Source: Phycisphaerae bacterium (lineage in GTDB: Bacteria > Planctomycetota > Phycisphaerae > UBA1845 > PWPN01). Taken from it: a stretch of DNA of 64,000 nt. Under the pieces are notes generated by a model, which saw nothing but the letters and a program-made list of their open reading frames with translations, did not search any database and was not told the origin of the DNA. The DNA lies in contig JAUCQB010000039.1 of NCBI GenBank assembly GCA_030372985.1, forward strand, positions 1 to 64,000. The letters run 5' to 3'. Shown here in pieces: positions 1 through 10,926 of this stretch; within the stretch, counting starts at the first letter, position 1, and the number at the start of each line of letters is the position of its first letter. Both the position numbers and the translations under genes were made by a program.

Positions 1-87
1 GCGAGCGATCATCGGGCCGGAGCAGAGGAGTGGTGCCGAAATCATCGACAAGGAGTAGGACGGGATCTGCCCGCCTTCTTGAAAGCC

Positions 88-190
88 GCTTGGCCCGGAA
101 TCCTTCCGGGCCGCCTCGCGCGACCGAATCCGTTTGGCATTCGGTGATGATGAGGATGGGAATCCTCGACGCAAACGGCCCCAGAAGGGA
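88..190. repeat. Dispersed intergenic hairpin-rich repeat, copy A
   Basis: GGCCCGGAATCCTTCCGGGCCGCCTC...GCATTCGGTGATGATGAGGATGGGAATCCTCGACGC..ACGGCCCC aligns by eye with 24037-24128; contains near-perfect palindromes. Confidence 0.7.
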
Positions 191-271
191 TTCTGGGGCG
201 AGCGAACGCTAGACACGCACTTGCCCGCCCGGTGAGCGAAGCCCGGGCTGCGGGCCTGGAGAATTGTCGAG

Positions 272-2680
272 ATGCTGATCTCGCTCAACTGGATACGCGA
301 TTTCGTCGATCTGCCGGCAGGATTCGATCCGCGCGAGCTGGCGGAGCGTTTCACCTGCACCAGCGCCGAGGTCGAAGGCGTTGAGCATACAACCTGTTCG
401 GCCTCCGGCTTGATTGCGGCGGGCATCGTCAGTATCGAGACCATCCCCGGCGAGAAGCCGTTGTTTGCCGTGAAGGTCGATCTGGGCGACCGACAGGTGG
501 ACACCGTGACCGTCGCCGAGGGGCTGAAGACCGGTGACCGCGTGATCTTCGCTCCGCCGGGTTCCACGCTGCCCGGCGTCGGCCAGGTCGGCGAGCGCAA
601 GACCGCCGGTCGCACCAGCGTGGGGATGATTGTTCCCGGTGACGCCCTTAGCCTGCCCACCGTCGGCCAGCGGGCCATGTGGCTGCCGCCGACCACAAGA
701 CCGGGCAGTCCCATCGACATGAGCCTGTTCGACGACTGGATCATCGAGGTCGACAACAAATCGATCACCCACCGGCCGGATCTGTGGGGCCACTACGGAA
801 TCGCCCGCGAAGTGGCGGCTATTTGCGACCGCCAACTGAAACCCTATCCGATCGCGCCGCCGCAGGAGCTGGACGACCCGGCGCTCCCGGCCGTTCCGAT
901 CGTGATCGACGACTCGGCCAAGTGCCCGCGTTACAGCGCGCTGCGGTTTACCGGCGTGCGACCGCAACCGGCTCCGTTGTGGATGCAGGTTCGCCTGGCT
1001 CACGTGGGGCTGCGGCCGATCGACATCCTGGTCGATCTGACCAACTACATCATGGCTGAGCTGGGCCAGCCGATGCACGCGTTCGACTGCGCGAGGATCG
1101 ATCGGATCGAAGTGGCGGTGGCCAGGCCGGGCGAGCAGTTCGTGACCCTCGACGGCTTCACCCGAACGATGCCTGAGGGTGCCCTCATGATCCAGTGCAA
1201 CCGCCAATCGGTGGCCCTGGCCGGCATCATGGGCGGTGCCAACACCGAGGTCACCAACCAAACCACCGATCTGCTGCTGGAGAGCGCCAACTTCGAGGCC
1301 GCCACGATCCGGCGTTGTGCCACCGCTCTCGGACATCGCACCGACGCCAGCGCCCGATTCGAGAAGTCGCAGGACCCGCACAACACGGTCATCGGGATCG
1401 GCCGTTTCGTCTACCTGGCGCGGCCCGAACTGCCGGACATGAAATTCACCAGCCGGCTTTCGGATTGCTTTCCGCACCCGCCGAAGCCGATCACCGTCCG
1501 CGTCGATCCGGCGTTTGTCGGCCGTTACATCGGGCGCGAGGTGCCGGCCGATCGGATCATGAGCATCCTGGCGAAGATCGGTTTCAGCGTGAAGGCCGTT
1601 GACGGCATGCTCGAGGTCGGTGTTCCGACCTGGCGGGCGACAAAAGACGTCAGCATTGAGGCGGATATCATCGAGGAGGTGGCCCGCTTCATCGGCTACG
1701 GGACGATCACGCCGGCGTTGCCCGAGGTCACCGTCCGTTACGCCGAGCCGGAAGCCATCACGCGACTGGAACGTCAGACGCTCACGCTAATGTGCGGCGG
1801 CATGAGTTATGCCGAGGTGCATCGTTATCTCTGGTTTGACGCCGATTGGCTCAAACAGTTGGGTTTTGACCCGGGTACGACGCTGTCACTGAAGAACCCG
1901 GTGGCGGCCGGCACCGAACGGCTTCGCACCACGTTGCTGCCCGGTCTGCTTGCGACCGTCGATCTGAACCGCCGTCACTTCGAGCATTTTGAACTGCTCG
2001 AAATCGGCAGCGCCTTCCCGCACGGACAGAAGGAATCGCCCGAGACGACCGAACAGCGGCACTTGGCGTTAGCTGTGGTCGCTCCCGGCCGAAAGCCTGC
2101 ACACGAGGATGCCCTGATCCTGCGGCTCAAGACCGATCTGGAAACTTTCGCGCGACAGGTGCTGAAAGGTCATTTTCAGTTCGCCGCCGAAGAAGCCGTT
2201 GCTCCGTGGGAGCATCAGGCCAAAACGGCCGCGGTGAGGCTCGACGAACAGACTGTCGGACGGCTCACCGCTGTGCCGGCCGCGTTCCGCCGCCGGATCG
2301 ATGAACACCTGGTGGCCTGGTCGGTGGTCCTGGCTGAGATCAATCTGTCGCTCCTGGCCGAGCGCCGGCCGGAGCCGCGGAAGCTGGCTCCCGTGCCCGT
2401 TTACCCGCGCATCAATCTGGATTTCTCCGTGCTCGCCCGGTCCACGCGACGTTACGACGAGATCGAACGGGCCCTGCGAACGTACGACCACCCGCTGTTG
2501 CGGCGGCTCGCCTTCGTGGACAGCTACGAGGGCGGTTCCGTACCCCAGGGCATGCGGAGCTTCACTTTCCGGGTGACCATCGGTGACCCCTCGCGGACGC
2601 TGACTGAACAGGATATCCAGGATTTCCGTTCGACTTTCCTTGAGTGGATGAAGAACCAGGACCTGGCTCTGCGGACATAG
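272..2680 (+). CDS. pheT: Phenylalanyl-tRNA synthetase beta subunit
   Basis: 802 aa; N-terminal MLISLNWIRDFVDLP, tRNA-binding domain, B3/B4 and C-terminal FDX-ACB-like region (YPRINLDFSVLA...TLTEQDIQ). Confidence 0.95.
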   Translation: MLISLNWIRDFVDLPAGFDPRELAERFTCTSAEVEGVEHTTCSASGLIAAGIVSIETIPGEKPLFAVKVDLGDRQVDTVTVAEGLKTGDRVIFAPPGSTLPGVGQVGERKTAGRTSVGMIVPGDALSLPTVGQRAMWLPPTTRPGSPIDMSLFDDWIIEVDNKSITHRPDLWGHYGIAREVAAICDRQLKPYPIAPPQELDDPALPAVPIVIDDSAKCPRYSALRFTGVRPQPAPLWMQVRLAHVGLRPIDILVDLTNYIMAELGQPMHAFDCARIDRIEVAVARPGEQFVTLDGFTRTMPEGALMIQCNRQSVALAGIMGGANTEVTNQTTDLLLESANFEAATIRRCATALGHRTDASARFEKSQDPHNTVIGIGRFVYLARPELPDMKFTSRLSDCFPHPPKPITVRVDPAFVGRYIGREVPADRIMSILAKIGFSVKAVDGMLEVGVPTWRATKDVSIEADIIEEVARFIGYGTITPALPEVTVRYAEPEAITRLERQTLTLMCGGMSYAEVHRYLWFDADWLKQLGFDPGTTLSLKNPVAAGTERLRTTLLPGLLATVDLNRRHFEHFELLEIGSAFPHGQKESPETTEQRHLALAVVAPGRKPAHEDALILRLKTDLETFARQVLKGHFQFAAEEAVAPWEHQAKTAAVRLDEQTVGRLTAVPAAFRRRIDEHLVAWSVVLAEINLSLLAERRPEPRKLAPVPVYPRINLDFSVLARSTRRYDEIERALRTYDHPLLRRLAFVDSYEGGSVPQGMRSFTFRVTIGDPSRTLTEQDIQDFRSTFLEWMKNQDLALRT

Positions 2681-4258
2681 ATGATGAACCGGCCTGCACG
2701 ACGATTTGCCTCCAAGGCTGCTTGCGTCCCGTTCCTCGCTGCGGCGCTGATGTGTCCTCCACGGCCGGCGGCCGCCCAGGTTTCACCGCCCGGTACCGTT
2801 GACACGGACACCGTCTGGAGCGGGGTCATCGAGATCAAGGGAGAAGTATGCATTCGGGACGCCTCGGTGCGCGTCGAACCGGGATCAACGATCCGTTTCC
2901 TCGGCGGCAAAGGATCGGGCGGCGCTTCCATCCGTTTCGGCGGCAGCGTGACCGGCAAGCGGTTGGGCAGTCGAAGTCGCCTGACGTTGGCGGGCACGGC
3001 CGAGCGCCCCATCACTGTTGAAACGCCGGAAGGCCATTCCCCCGGTTTCATCAGCGGCGACCTGGAGTCCGGATGCGCCCTTATTGCCCGGCATGTGGTG
3101 TTCCGCCGCCTGGGTTCCGTCGTCTCCGGCAAAGGAGGCGACCCGGCCGTGTTCCTCATCCTTAATTCGCCCGACAGCGATCTGTGGCTGTCGCATTGCC
3201 GATTCACCGATTGCGGCCGCATCCAGGCGGAATTCATCGGCGGGGCGGCCACGGCGGAGATTGACGGCTGCACCTTTGTTCGCACCATCGGCGACACAGC
3301 CATCGAGTTTCTGGGCACCGGCGAAGGTCTTCGGGTCATCGCCGACAACATCTCCAGCGCCGCGTTTCGAGTCGGGTGCCCCCAAACGCTGCTGAAGAAC
3401 AACGTTCTGGTCGGCGAATGGGCGTCCATGAGCGTCACCGTCAGGAACGTCCCCGGAATTGCGATCACGGGCAACTACGTTCACTGTGCGACCGACCGCG
3501 ACGAGGGCCGCTACGCTTTGCGATGCTCCGCCGAGGACGCGGTGGTGGCCGACAATGTTCTGCTCGGCGGCACGTATGTCATCGAACAATCGCCTCGTAC
3601 CCTGACCGGCAACGTTCTGGTGGGTGCGGCGGCCTTGCAGCCTGGTGTGACCCCCGGCAGCGCGGCGGCCGTGAAACTGACCACGACGCATTACCTGCTC
3701 TCGAAACCGGCGCCGCAGGCCAGGATCACTGATAATCTGTTTCTCGGCCCCGCCTATGCCGCGATTTCCGCCGGTCGCGAGAGCCCGCAGATTCATATGG
3801 AACACAATCTCTTCGACGGCTGGGGGGTGGCCAGACGAGCGATCCACTTCAACCTGCTGGTGCCCGCAGCACGTGACGCGCCGTTGGCGGCCAGGATCAT
3901 CGGTAACATCTTCGCGCGCTATCGCTCCGCTCCGGTCGCGGATGCCGCCAGGCACATTGGCACGGTGGCCCAGGCCGGTCTGAATGTCTTCGCCGAGGTG
4001 CCCGATACGCTTTACGAGACCAGCGATATCCAGAAGACTGCGCCGGGCGATCTCATTCTCCGGACGCTGGCGGATCTTCGGTTACAGGCACCGGTGGCGA
4101 CCAGGTCGGCTCTGTCTGCCGAGGCCCAGTTGCTGCAGCGGCAGCTCACGGTCGCCAAGGTGCGCGAAATGTGGTTCGACGCCTACCGCCCGCTGCAAGA
4201 TTCACCGCTGACCGGCAGCCGGCCCGCGGGACCGCGCCCTGACTCGTCGCCCGAATAA
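2681..4258 (+). CDS. Secreted right-handed beta-helix repeat protein
   Basis: Signal-peptide-like N-terminus; repeated short beta-strand turns (ITGNYV..., VADNVLLGG, LTGNVLVG, ITDNLFLG, MEHNLF). Starts directly after the pheT stop. Confidence 0.65.
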   Translation: MMNRPARRFASKAACVPFLAAALMCPPRPAAAQVSPPGTVDTDTVWSGVIEIKGEVCIRDASVRVEPGSTIRFLGGKGSGGASIRFGGSVTGKRLGSRSRLTLAGTAERPITVETPEGHSPGFISGDLESGCALIARHVVFRRLGSVVSGKGGDPAVFLILNSPDSDLWLSHCRFTDCGRIQAEFIGGAATAEIDGCTFVRTIGDTAIEFLGTGEGLRVIADNISSAAFRVGCPQTLLKNNVLVGEWASMSVTVRNVPGIAITGNYVHCATDRDEGRYALRCSAEDAVVADNVLLGGTYVIEQSPRTLTGNVLVGAAALQPGVTPGSAAAVKLTTTHYLLSKPAPQARITDNLFLGPAYAAISAGRESPQIHMEHNLFDGWGVARRAIHFNLLVPAARDAPLAARIIGNIFARYRSAPVADAARHIGTVAQAGLNVFAEVPDTLYETSDIQKTAPGDLILRTLADLRLQAPVATRSALSAEAQLLQRQLTVAKVREMWFDAYRPLQDSPLTGSRPAGPRPDSSPE

Positions 4259-4369
4259 GGCATCTGCAAACACGGTGCCCGCGCCGTCAAACCTGGTCGA
4301 AGCCGCCCAACGGCGGCGCAGACCTGCCGCGACCGCGGGATAAGCGGTCGGCGATGGCGATCGAGGGAG

Positions 4370-5485
4370 ATGAACATGAGCGATCAGGCCGCTGACAACA
4401 GGGCGTTCTCTCGGCGCCAGCTTCTCGCCGGCGGTTGTGCGACCGTCGCCGGGCTGACGGCCGTTCAAGGATCCGCGCAGCAACCCGCGACTCGACCCGT
4501 CGCGGGGCCGGACTCCTCCTCCTGGCCCAAGCCGATCAAGGCTTTTTGCATCGACTTTAACTGGTCCGGCGGCCAGGCATCGCCGCCGGGAACCTACGCC
4601 CACGCCGACCCTCCCGAACATGTCCGCTGGTACCGCGACCTCGGGGCCAACACCATCCAGACCTTCTGCGTCACCTACAACGGCTATGCCTGGTACCCCA
4701 GCGACGTCGCCCCGGTCACCCCCGGACTCAAGAGCCCGAACTTCCTCGGCGAGATGGTCGAACTCGGCCACAAGGCCGGCATGAGGGTGATGGGCTACTT
4801 CACACTTGGGGCCAATCCGCATTGGGAGAAGCTCAATCCGGACCTCGTTCACGGCGGTGATTCCCATGACATCAAGATTCCGATGACGCTCGAGTACCTC
4901 GACTATTTCTGCCGGTCGGTCGAAGATGCGATGCTCAAGACCGGCGTGGACGGGTTCATGATCGACTGGGTCCGCCCGACGCGGCACAAGAACTGGCTTG
5001 CCTGCGAGAAGGAGATGTACCGCCAGCTTCTCGGCGAGCAGTTCCCGGAATCGGGCGAGCCATCAGCGGAAATGGCACTGGAGTTCGACCGCCGAGCGAT
5101 GGAGCGGGCCTGGCGGCACATCCGGTGGACGGTTCGAGCCACCGGCCCGATCGTCATCTGGACCAACCACCCGTTCCTCAAGAACGAGTACCCGTTGTGG
5201 ACCGGCCATCGTTTGCTCAAGGAGGTGGACTGGGTGCTCAACGAGGCCCCGGAGCTCGATCACCTCGACTGGCTGCGGCAGCAGGTCGGGCCGCGAACGC
5301 TGATCATTCAGAACCTCTGCGGCTGGAAAGGTCATGACGCCTCCATGTGGAAGAAGATCGACCCCAAGGCCACGGGCTTCTACGGTTACGCCAGAGCCGA
5401 CGACAAGACCACCCTGCCCGACGCCGCAATCGAGGTGAACATCAAAAACATCGAGATCTTGCGAGAGGCGTATCACTCACTGTAG
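4370..5485 (+). CDS. Tat-signal secreted putative glycosidase-like (TIM-barrel) protein
   Basis: RRQLLAGGCATVAGLTAVQG Tat-like signal; DLGANTIQTFCVTYNG...VDGFMIDWVRP resembles alpha-fucosidase-like/GH TIM-barrel proteins. Confidence 0.55.
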   Translation: MNMSDQAADNRAFSRRQLLAGGCATVAGLTAVQGSAQQPATRPVAGPDSSSWPKPIKAFCIDFNWSGGQASPPGTYAHADPPEHVRWYRDLGANTIQTFCVTYNGYAWYPSDVAPVTPGLKSPNFLGEMVELGHKAGMRVMGYFTLGANPHWEKLNPDLVHGGDSHDIKIPMTLEYLDYFCRSVEDAMLKTGVDGFMIDWVRPTRHKNWLACEKEMYRQLLGEQFPESGEPSAEMALEFDRRAMERAWRHIRWTVRATGPIVIWTNHPFLKNEYPLWTGHRLLKEVDWVLNEAPELDHLDWLRQQVGPRTLIIQNLCGWKGHDASMWKKIDPKATGFYGYARADDKTTLPDAAIEVNIKNIEILREAYHSL

Positions 5486-5737
5486 GGCGACTCACGTTTG
5501 CCCGCAGAACTCGTTCTACGGTTCGGCCGCCGGTCGGCCTGCCCGCACCTGCGTCTCGCCACGCCGATGCGTAGCGAAGGAGCAAGCTTTGGGGCGAAGC
5601 CGGGCCCGTCAGCGCCTTCTCTTGCAGCGCAAGCCGGCAAGTAGTCCGTGACAGCCGCTTTCCCATTTGTGCGATCCTGCTTAGACTGTTGTCCACGATG
5701 GCCGGTCCGACGGGTTCGGCCCAGACGAGGGTGAGAT

Positions 5738-6043
5738 ATGGCACGCAAGATCGACGAGGCCCAGGTCCGGCATATCGGTCATCTATCTCGGCTGAATCCG
5801 ACCGACGACGAGGTTCGGCTGTTCAGCGAGCAGCTCTCGGCGATTCTTGAATACGTCGAGCAGCTGAACGAGGTGGAGACGGCCGACGTGCCGCCGACGG
5901 CGCATGCCCTGCCGGTGAAGAACGTCTTTCGGGCCGACGAGCCCCGGCCGGGTCTTGCGCCGGACCAGGCCCTGGCCAACGCGCCGCAGCGCGAGGGGAG
6001 CTTCTTCGCCGTGCCGAAGGTGCTCGATCAGGACAGCGCGTGA
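5738..6043 (+). CDS. gatC: Asp/Glu-tRNA amidotransferase subunit C
   Basis: 101 aa; VRHIGHLSRLNPTDDEVRLFSEQLSAILEYVEQLNEVETADVPPTAH is the GatC pattern; directly precedes gatA. Confidence 0.93.
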   Translation: MARKIDEAQVRHIGHLSRLNPTDDEVRLFSEQLSAILEYVEQLNEVETADVPPTAHALPVKNVFRADEPRPGLAPDQALANAPQREGSFFAVPKVLDQDSA

Positions 6044-6073
6044 CCCGGCGACCGACGGGACGATGATCAGGCA

Positions 6074-7585
6074 ATGAATATGACCGCACCAACGCTGCTG
6101 GAAACCCGTGATTCGATACGAAACCGCACGATGACCTCGCAGGCCTGCGTCCAGCGATTGCTCGACGGCATTCGCACACTGGACCCCGCGATCAAGGCGG
6201 TTGTCAGTTACGACGCCGAGCGGGCCATGACGCTTGCCCGGCAGGCCGACGAGCGGATTGCCGACGGTCACGTCGACGGGCCGCTGGCCGGCGTGCCGCT
6301 ACTGATCAAGGACAATCTGTGCACCGCGTTCGGGCGGACGACCTGCGCCTCGCGGATCCTCGAAAACTTCAGCGCCCCGTACAACGCCCACGTCGTGGAG
6401 AAACTCGAAGCCGCGGGCGCGATCGTCGTCGGCAAGACCAACCTCGACGAGTTCGCCATGGGTTCGAGCACGGAAAACAGCGCCCTGATGGTCACGCGCA
6501 ACCCGTGGAACCTCGATTACGTTCCGGGGGGCAGTTCGGGCGGCTCGGCGGCGGCTGTTGCGGCAGGAATCACGGCCGGGAGTCTCGGTTCCGATACCGG
6601 CGGATCGATCCGCCAGCCGGCCTCGTTTTGCGGTGTGACCGGCCTCAAGCCGACCTACGGGCGCGTCTCCCGTTACGGTCTGGTGGCCTACGGCAGCAGC
6701 CTGGATCAGATCGGGCCGTTCGGCCGGACGGTACGCGACGTGGCTCTGCTGCTCGGCGTCATCGCCGGAAGGGACCACCGCGATTCGACGAGCGTCGATC
6801 GGCCGGTGCCTGATTACCTGGCGGCCCTGGAACAGCCTCTGAAGGGCGTGCGCATCGGCTATGCCGAGGAATACTTTGGCGAAGGCCTGGATCCCGAAGT
6901 GCGAGCGGCCGTCGAGGCGGCCATCGCGGTCTACAAGTCGGCCGGGGCCACCGTCCAGACCGTTCACCTGCCGCACATGAAGTACGCCATCGCCTGCTAC
7001 TACCTCATCGCCACCGCTGAGGCGTCGAGCAACCTGGCCCGCTACGACGGCGTCCACTACGGCCATCGCACGGCCGCGCCCAAGGATTACATCGACATGT
7101 ACTGCGCCAGCCGCCAGGAAGGCTTCGGGGCGGAAGTCCGGCGGCGGATCATGCTCGGCACTTACGCATTATCCAGCGGCTACTACGATGCCTATTACCT
7201 CAAGGCCCTCAAGGTGCGCACGTTGATCCAGCGAGACTTCGAGCAGGCCCTCGGCGACGTGGACGTCATTGCCTGCCCGACCTCACCGACGCCGGCGATT
7301 CGCATCGGCGAGAAGGTCAATGACCCGCTGGCCATGTACCTGATGGACATCTATACCGTCTCGGCCAACCTGGCCGGGATCCCCGCGATCAGCATTCCGT
7401 GCGGGTTCAGCAAGGCGGGCCTGCCCTTGACCGACTTGCGGGGGTCGGTCAAGGGCCTGCCGATCGGTCTGCAGCTCATGGGCGCCCACTTCGCCGAGGA
7501 CAGACTGCTGCGGATCGCTCACGAGTACCAGTTGCGGACCGACTGGCACACACGGACGCCGCCGATCGCCAACGGCGGCACCTGA
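6074..7585 (+). CDS. gatA: Asp/Glu-tRNA amidotransferase subunit A
   Basis: Amidase signature ([14 protein letters not shown]...[44 protein letters not shown]). Confidence 0.96.
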   Translation: MNMTAPTLLETRDSIRNRTMTSQACVQRLLDGIRTLDPAIKAVVSYDAERAMTLARQADERIADGHVDGPLAGVPLLIKDNLCTAFGRTTCASRILENFSAPYNAHVVEKLEAAGAIVVGKTNLDEFAMGSSTENSALMVTRNPWNLDYVPGGSSGGSAAAVAAGITAGSLGSDTGGSIRQPASFCGVTGLKPTYGRVSRYGLVAYGSSLDQIGPFGRTVRDVALLLGVIAGRDHRDSTSVDRPVPDYLAALEQPLKGVRIGYAEEYFGEGLDPEVRAAVEAAIAVYKSAGATVQTVHLPHMKYAIACYYLIATAEASSNLARYDGVHYGHRTAAPKDYIDMYCASRQEGFGAEVRRRIMLGTYALSSGYYDAYYLKALKVRTLIQRDFEQALGDVDVIACPTSPTPAIRIGEKVNDPLAMYLMDIYTVSANLAGIPAISIPCGFSKAGLPLTDLRGSVKGLPIGLQLMGAHFAEDRLLRIAHEYQLRTDWHTRTPPIANGGT

Positions 7586-7600
7586 CACGTGGGCCGACCG

Positions 7601-8902
7601 ATGAGCACTGTGGTTTATCAAGCCCGATGGATTCTTCCCGTCGCCTCGCCGCCGATCGAGAACGGTCGGCTCGTCGTGCAGGATGGCTGTATCGTCACCG
7701 CCGAGAAAGCAGGTGCACCCGATTCATCAGCGATCGATCTGGGCGACAGCGTCGTTCTCCCCGGTTTTGTCAACGCTCACACGCATCTCATGCTGACCGG
7801 CTGCCATGGCATTCGCTACCGCGGCTCATTCACGGGCTGGATTCGGAATCTGATGGCGGTCCATCCACGATTCGCCTTCGGTGACACAGTGCGTCAGTCG
7901 GTGCGGGAGGGCCTGGGGCAATCCATGGCAGCCGGCGTGACGACGGTGGGGGACATCGGTGATGGCGTGGAAGTGATCGAGGCCTGGGCTGCAGGTCGCA
8001 TGAACATCGCCGGCTTCCTCGAGGTTGTCGGTATCGGATCAAAGAGGGCGGGTGGACACCCAAAGGCGGTTCAGACCGCAGCCGAATTACTCCACCGCGG
8101 ATTCCTGGAACTTTGGGTGCCGCCCCGATCCAACAATCCTTTGACGCATCCCGGTCTGTTCACAGCCGGTCTCTCCCCCCACGCACCCTACAGCACGGAC
8201 GCGTGCGTTTACCGCGAAGCGATCGGCTGCGTTTCCGGGTTGTCTGGCATTTGTCGGCGCCTGTGTACTCATCTTGCCGAGACCCGCGAAGAAGAACAGT
8301 TCCTGCGCGACGGCACCGGACCTTTCCGCGAGCTGCTGGAGCAGTTCGGGCTGTGGGACGGTTCGTACCGTCCACCCGGTTGCTCGCCGGTGGAGTTCAT
8401 GGAGCAGATCGGGTTTCTCTCGCACCGGCCGCTGCTGGTCCACTGCAACTACGTGAGCGATTCGGATCTCGACCTGATCGCCGCCTCGGAGGCATCGGTG
8501 GCCTACTGTCCGCGCTCGCATCGCTTCTTTAACCACGAGCCGCACCGCTGGCGGGAGATGCTCGCTCGCGGCATCAATGTCTGCGTGGGCACTGATTCGC
8601 TGGCCAGCAATGATACGCTTTCGGTGCTTGATGAATTGCGGTTCCTCCGCTGCCTCGATCCGTCAATCCCGGGCGGGCAACTCATCCGCATGGGTACGCT
8701 GGCTGGAGCTCGTGCTTTGGGCCTTGACGACCAAATCGGCTCGCTGGAGGTCGGCAAGCGGGCGGACTTCACGGTCATCCCGCTCGACCGTGCCATGACC
8801 CACGACCCGGTGGAGGCGGTGCTGGCCGACAGCAGTTGTCCTTCCTCCGCGTTCGTCGGCGGATGCCAGTCGCGCGACTTTGCGCCTCGGGCTTCCGAAT
8901 GA
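7601..8902 (+). CDS. Amidohydrolase (chlorohydrolase / aminofutalosine-deaminase-like)
   Basis: Metal-binding motifs GFVNAHTHLMLTG, SPHAPYSTD, CTHLAETREE, GTDSLASND; start taken at internal ATG. Confidence 0.8.
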   Translation: MSTVVYQARWILPVASPPIENGRLVVQDGCIVTAEKAGAPDSSAIDLGDSVVLPGFVNAHTHLMLTGCHGIRYRGSFTGWIRNLMAVHPRFAFGDTVRQSVREGLGQSMAAGVTTVGDIGDGVEVIEAWAAGRMNIAGFLEVVGIGSKRAGGHPKAVQTAAELLHRGFLELWVPPRSNNPLTHPGLFTAGLSPHAPYSTDACVYREAIGCVSGLSGICRRLCTHLAETREEEQFLRDGTGPFRELLEQFGLWDGSYRPPGCSPVEFMEQIGFLSHRPLLVHCNYVSDSDLDLIAASEASVAYCPRSHRFFNHEPHRWREMLARGINVCVGTDSLASNDTLSVLDELRFLRCLDPSIPGGQLIRMGTLAGARALGLDDQIGSLEVGKRADFTVIPLDRAMTHDPVEAVLADSSCPSSAFVGGCQSRDFAPRASE

Positions 8903-9015
8903 GTGCTCAGGCGCTCTGAAACGAGACAGACCCCGGTTGCCGGTAAGGGAACACTGACCTATGATTTTCTGTGGTGTGCCCGATACGGGCGCGACATTTC
9001 TTGGAGAAAACGGAA

Positions 9016-9960
9016 ATGGCCAGACTCTACGACGACATCACGCAGACAATCGGCAATACGCCTCTGGTCCGAATCAGGCGGATCATCCAGGCGCCGGCGA
9101 CAGTCTACGCCAAGCTTGAGTTCTTCAACCCGCTGTCCAGCGTCAAAGACCGGATCGGCGTCTCGATGATCGAGGCGGCCGAGCAGGCGGGCAAGATGAA
9201 CAAGGATACCATCCTTGTGGAGCCCACCTCGGGCAACACCGGGATCGCGCTGGCGTTCGTCTGTGCCGCCAAGGGCTATCGCCTGATCCTGACCATGCCC
9301 GAAAGCATGTCCGTCGAGCGCCGCAGCCTCCTGCGGGCCCTGGGCGCCGAACTCGTCCTGACTCCCGCCTCACAGGGCATGAAGGGGGCGATCGCCAAGG
9401 CCGAGGAGATCGTGGCCCAGACGCCCGGCGCCTTCATCCCCCAGCAGTTTCAGAATCCGGCCAACCCGGAGATCCACCGCAAGACCACCGCCGAAGAGAT
9501 CTGGCGAGATACCGACGGGGCCGTGGATATTCTCATATCCGGCGTCGGCACGGGCGGCACGATTACCGGCGTGGCCAGCGCCATCAAGCCGCGCAAACCG
9601 TCGTTCAAGGCCATCGCCGTCGAACCGACCGATTCGCCGGTCATCACCCAGCAGCGTTCAGGTGAGGAACTCAAGCCCGGACCTCACAAGATCCAGGGCA
9701 TTGGCGCGGGGTTCATCCCCGGCGTGCTCGACCTGTCGCTCGTCGATGATGTCGTCCGGGTCACCAGCGAAGATTCCTTTGCCTGGGCCCGTAAGGCGGC
9801 CAAGGAGGAGGGCATCTTGTGCGGCATTTCGTCGGGTGCGGCCCTGTGCGCCGCCAACGAGGTCGCCCACCGCCCCGAGAACGCCGGCAAAATGATCGTC
9901 GCCATCCTGCCCAGTTGTGGAGAACGCTATTTGTCCACGCCGCTGTTCCAGGAGGGATAA
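9016..9960 (+). CDS. cysK: Cysteine synthase A
   Basis: [47 protein letters not shown] preceded by TTGGAGAAAACGGAA. Confidence 0.93.
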   Translation: MARLYDDITQTIGNTPLVRIRRIIQAPATVYAKLEFFNPLSSVKDRIGVSMIEAAEQAGKMNKDTILVEPTSGNTGIALAFVCAAKGYRLILTMPESMSVERRSLLRALGAELVLTPASQGMKGAIAKAEEIVAQTPGAFIPQQFQNPANPEIHRKTTAEEIWRDTDGAVDILISGVGTGGTITGVASAIKPRKPSFKAIAVEPTDSPVITQQRSGEELKPGPHKIQGIGAGFIPGVLDLSLVDDVVRVTSEDSFAWARKAAKEEGILCGISSGAALCAANEVAHRPENAGKMIVAILPSCGERYLSTPLFQEG

Positions 9961-10151
9961 GCCCGCGGCATCGCGTCCGGCAAAGAAATACCGCGCACGC
10001 CCGGCGGGGCGGTGATTGTTCCCATCCCTGCCGGTTATGTCTGGATGTTGCCCGCGGCGTTGTGCGCGAGCAGAAGTGAGGCACACGGCCTTATCGTTGC
10101 CCGGTTGGTCACTCCGAATCACGCGGGGCTGTGATCCGCCAACGGCTGGAG

Positions 10152-10754
10152 TCAGTCCTCCTCGTCCTCGCCGGCTTCCTCCTCTTCATCTTCCCAGTCC
10201 TCTTCGTCCTCGTCATCCTCGGCTTCGTCCCACTCCTCGTCTTCATCTTCCTGGTCGGGGTACTGCGGAGGGCTCTCGCCGACGCGTTTCGTCACGCTGG
10301 GATACTTGCCTGAGGGGATCGTCTCCTCGATCGAGAGAACATTGATCTGATGCCACCAGTCGTCACCATAGTCAAACCAGTAGCCGAACACATCTCCGAC
10401 CTTCAGCCCGAGCGTACCTATCTTGGTTCGAGTCAGGTCTCCCGCCTGCTGCGGATCGTGGAGGTCACGGGCATCCGGGAGCACGTAACTGCGGGCCTTG
10501 GGGTCCTGGGGACCTTTGCCGCCGAACTGAAACTCGTACATGTGCTCATCATCCCGGTCAAACGAGTCAAAGATAGCGAAATGCAGTTTGTCCAATGTCT
10601 GGTCACCGCGGATCTGGATGGTCCGAGAGACAACCGGATTCTTCTCGACGAACTCCTCCGTCACAGGCCCGCCGATCAACGACACCTCCAGTGTGTATAG
10701 CCCCTTTCCACCTGAGCCGTCTGTGTCTTGTATCTTCGTCTGACGGGCAGCCAT
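10152..10754 (-). CDS. pRiA4b ORF-3-like protein with long acidic C-terminal tail
   Basis: LYTLEVSL...VSRTIQIRGDQTLDKLHFAIFDSFDRDDEHMYEFQFG; C-terminus is almost entirely D/E. Confidence 0.75.
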   Translation of the reverse strand: MAARQTKIQDTDGSGGKGLYTLEVSLIGGPVTEEFVEKNPVVSRTIQIRGDQTLDKLHFAIFDSFDRDDEHMYEFQFGGKGPQDPKARSYVLPDARDLHDPQQAGDLTRTKIGTLGLKVGDVFGYWFDYGDDWWHQINVLSIEETIPSGKYPSVTKRVGESPPQYPDQEDEDEEWDEAEDDEDEEDWEDEEEEAGEDEED

Positions 10755-10926
10755 GACAGGCCTCCAATATTCTGTGAACGGACTCAACGCATCCCGTGCC
10801 ACACGGATGCGAGCATAGCTCCTCGGTAAGCAGAATGCCACAGACGCCGCGGCGTCGGCCGCTTTCCTCGACCCGGTGCCTTGTCCCCTGCCAACCTGCC
10901 GCCCCCCGCCGGCGCTTGCGGTTTTT

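Noticed and set aside
2-58. Possible C-terminal fragment RAIIGPEQRSGAEIIDKE* of an upstream gene
   Set aside because: Only 18 codons visible; plausible but not assignable to any family.
209-1477. 422-aa minus-strand ORF opposite pheT
   Set aside because: Antisense to a clear pheT; Arg/His/Gly/Asp-rich composition typical of GC-driven shadow ORFs.
8955-9015. Possible riboswitch or attenuator upstream of cysK (GCCCGATACGGGC hairpin)
   Set aside because: Only a short stem; no T run and no conserved SAM or T-box elements recognisable.
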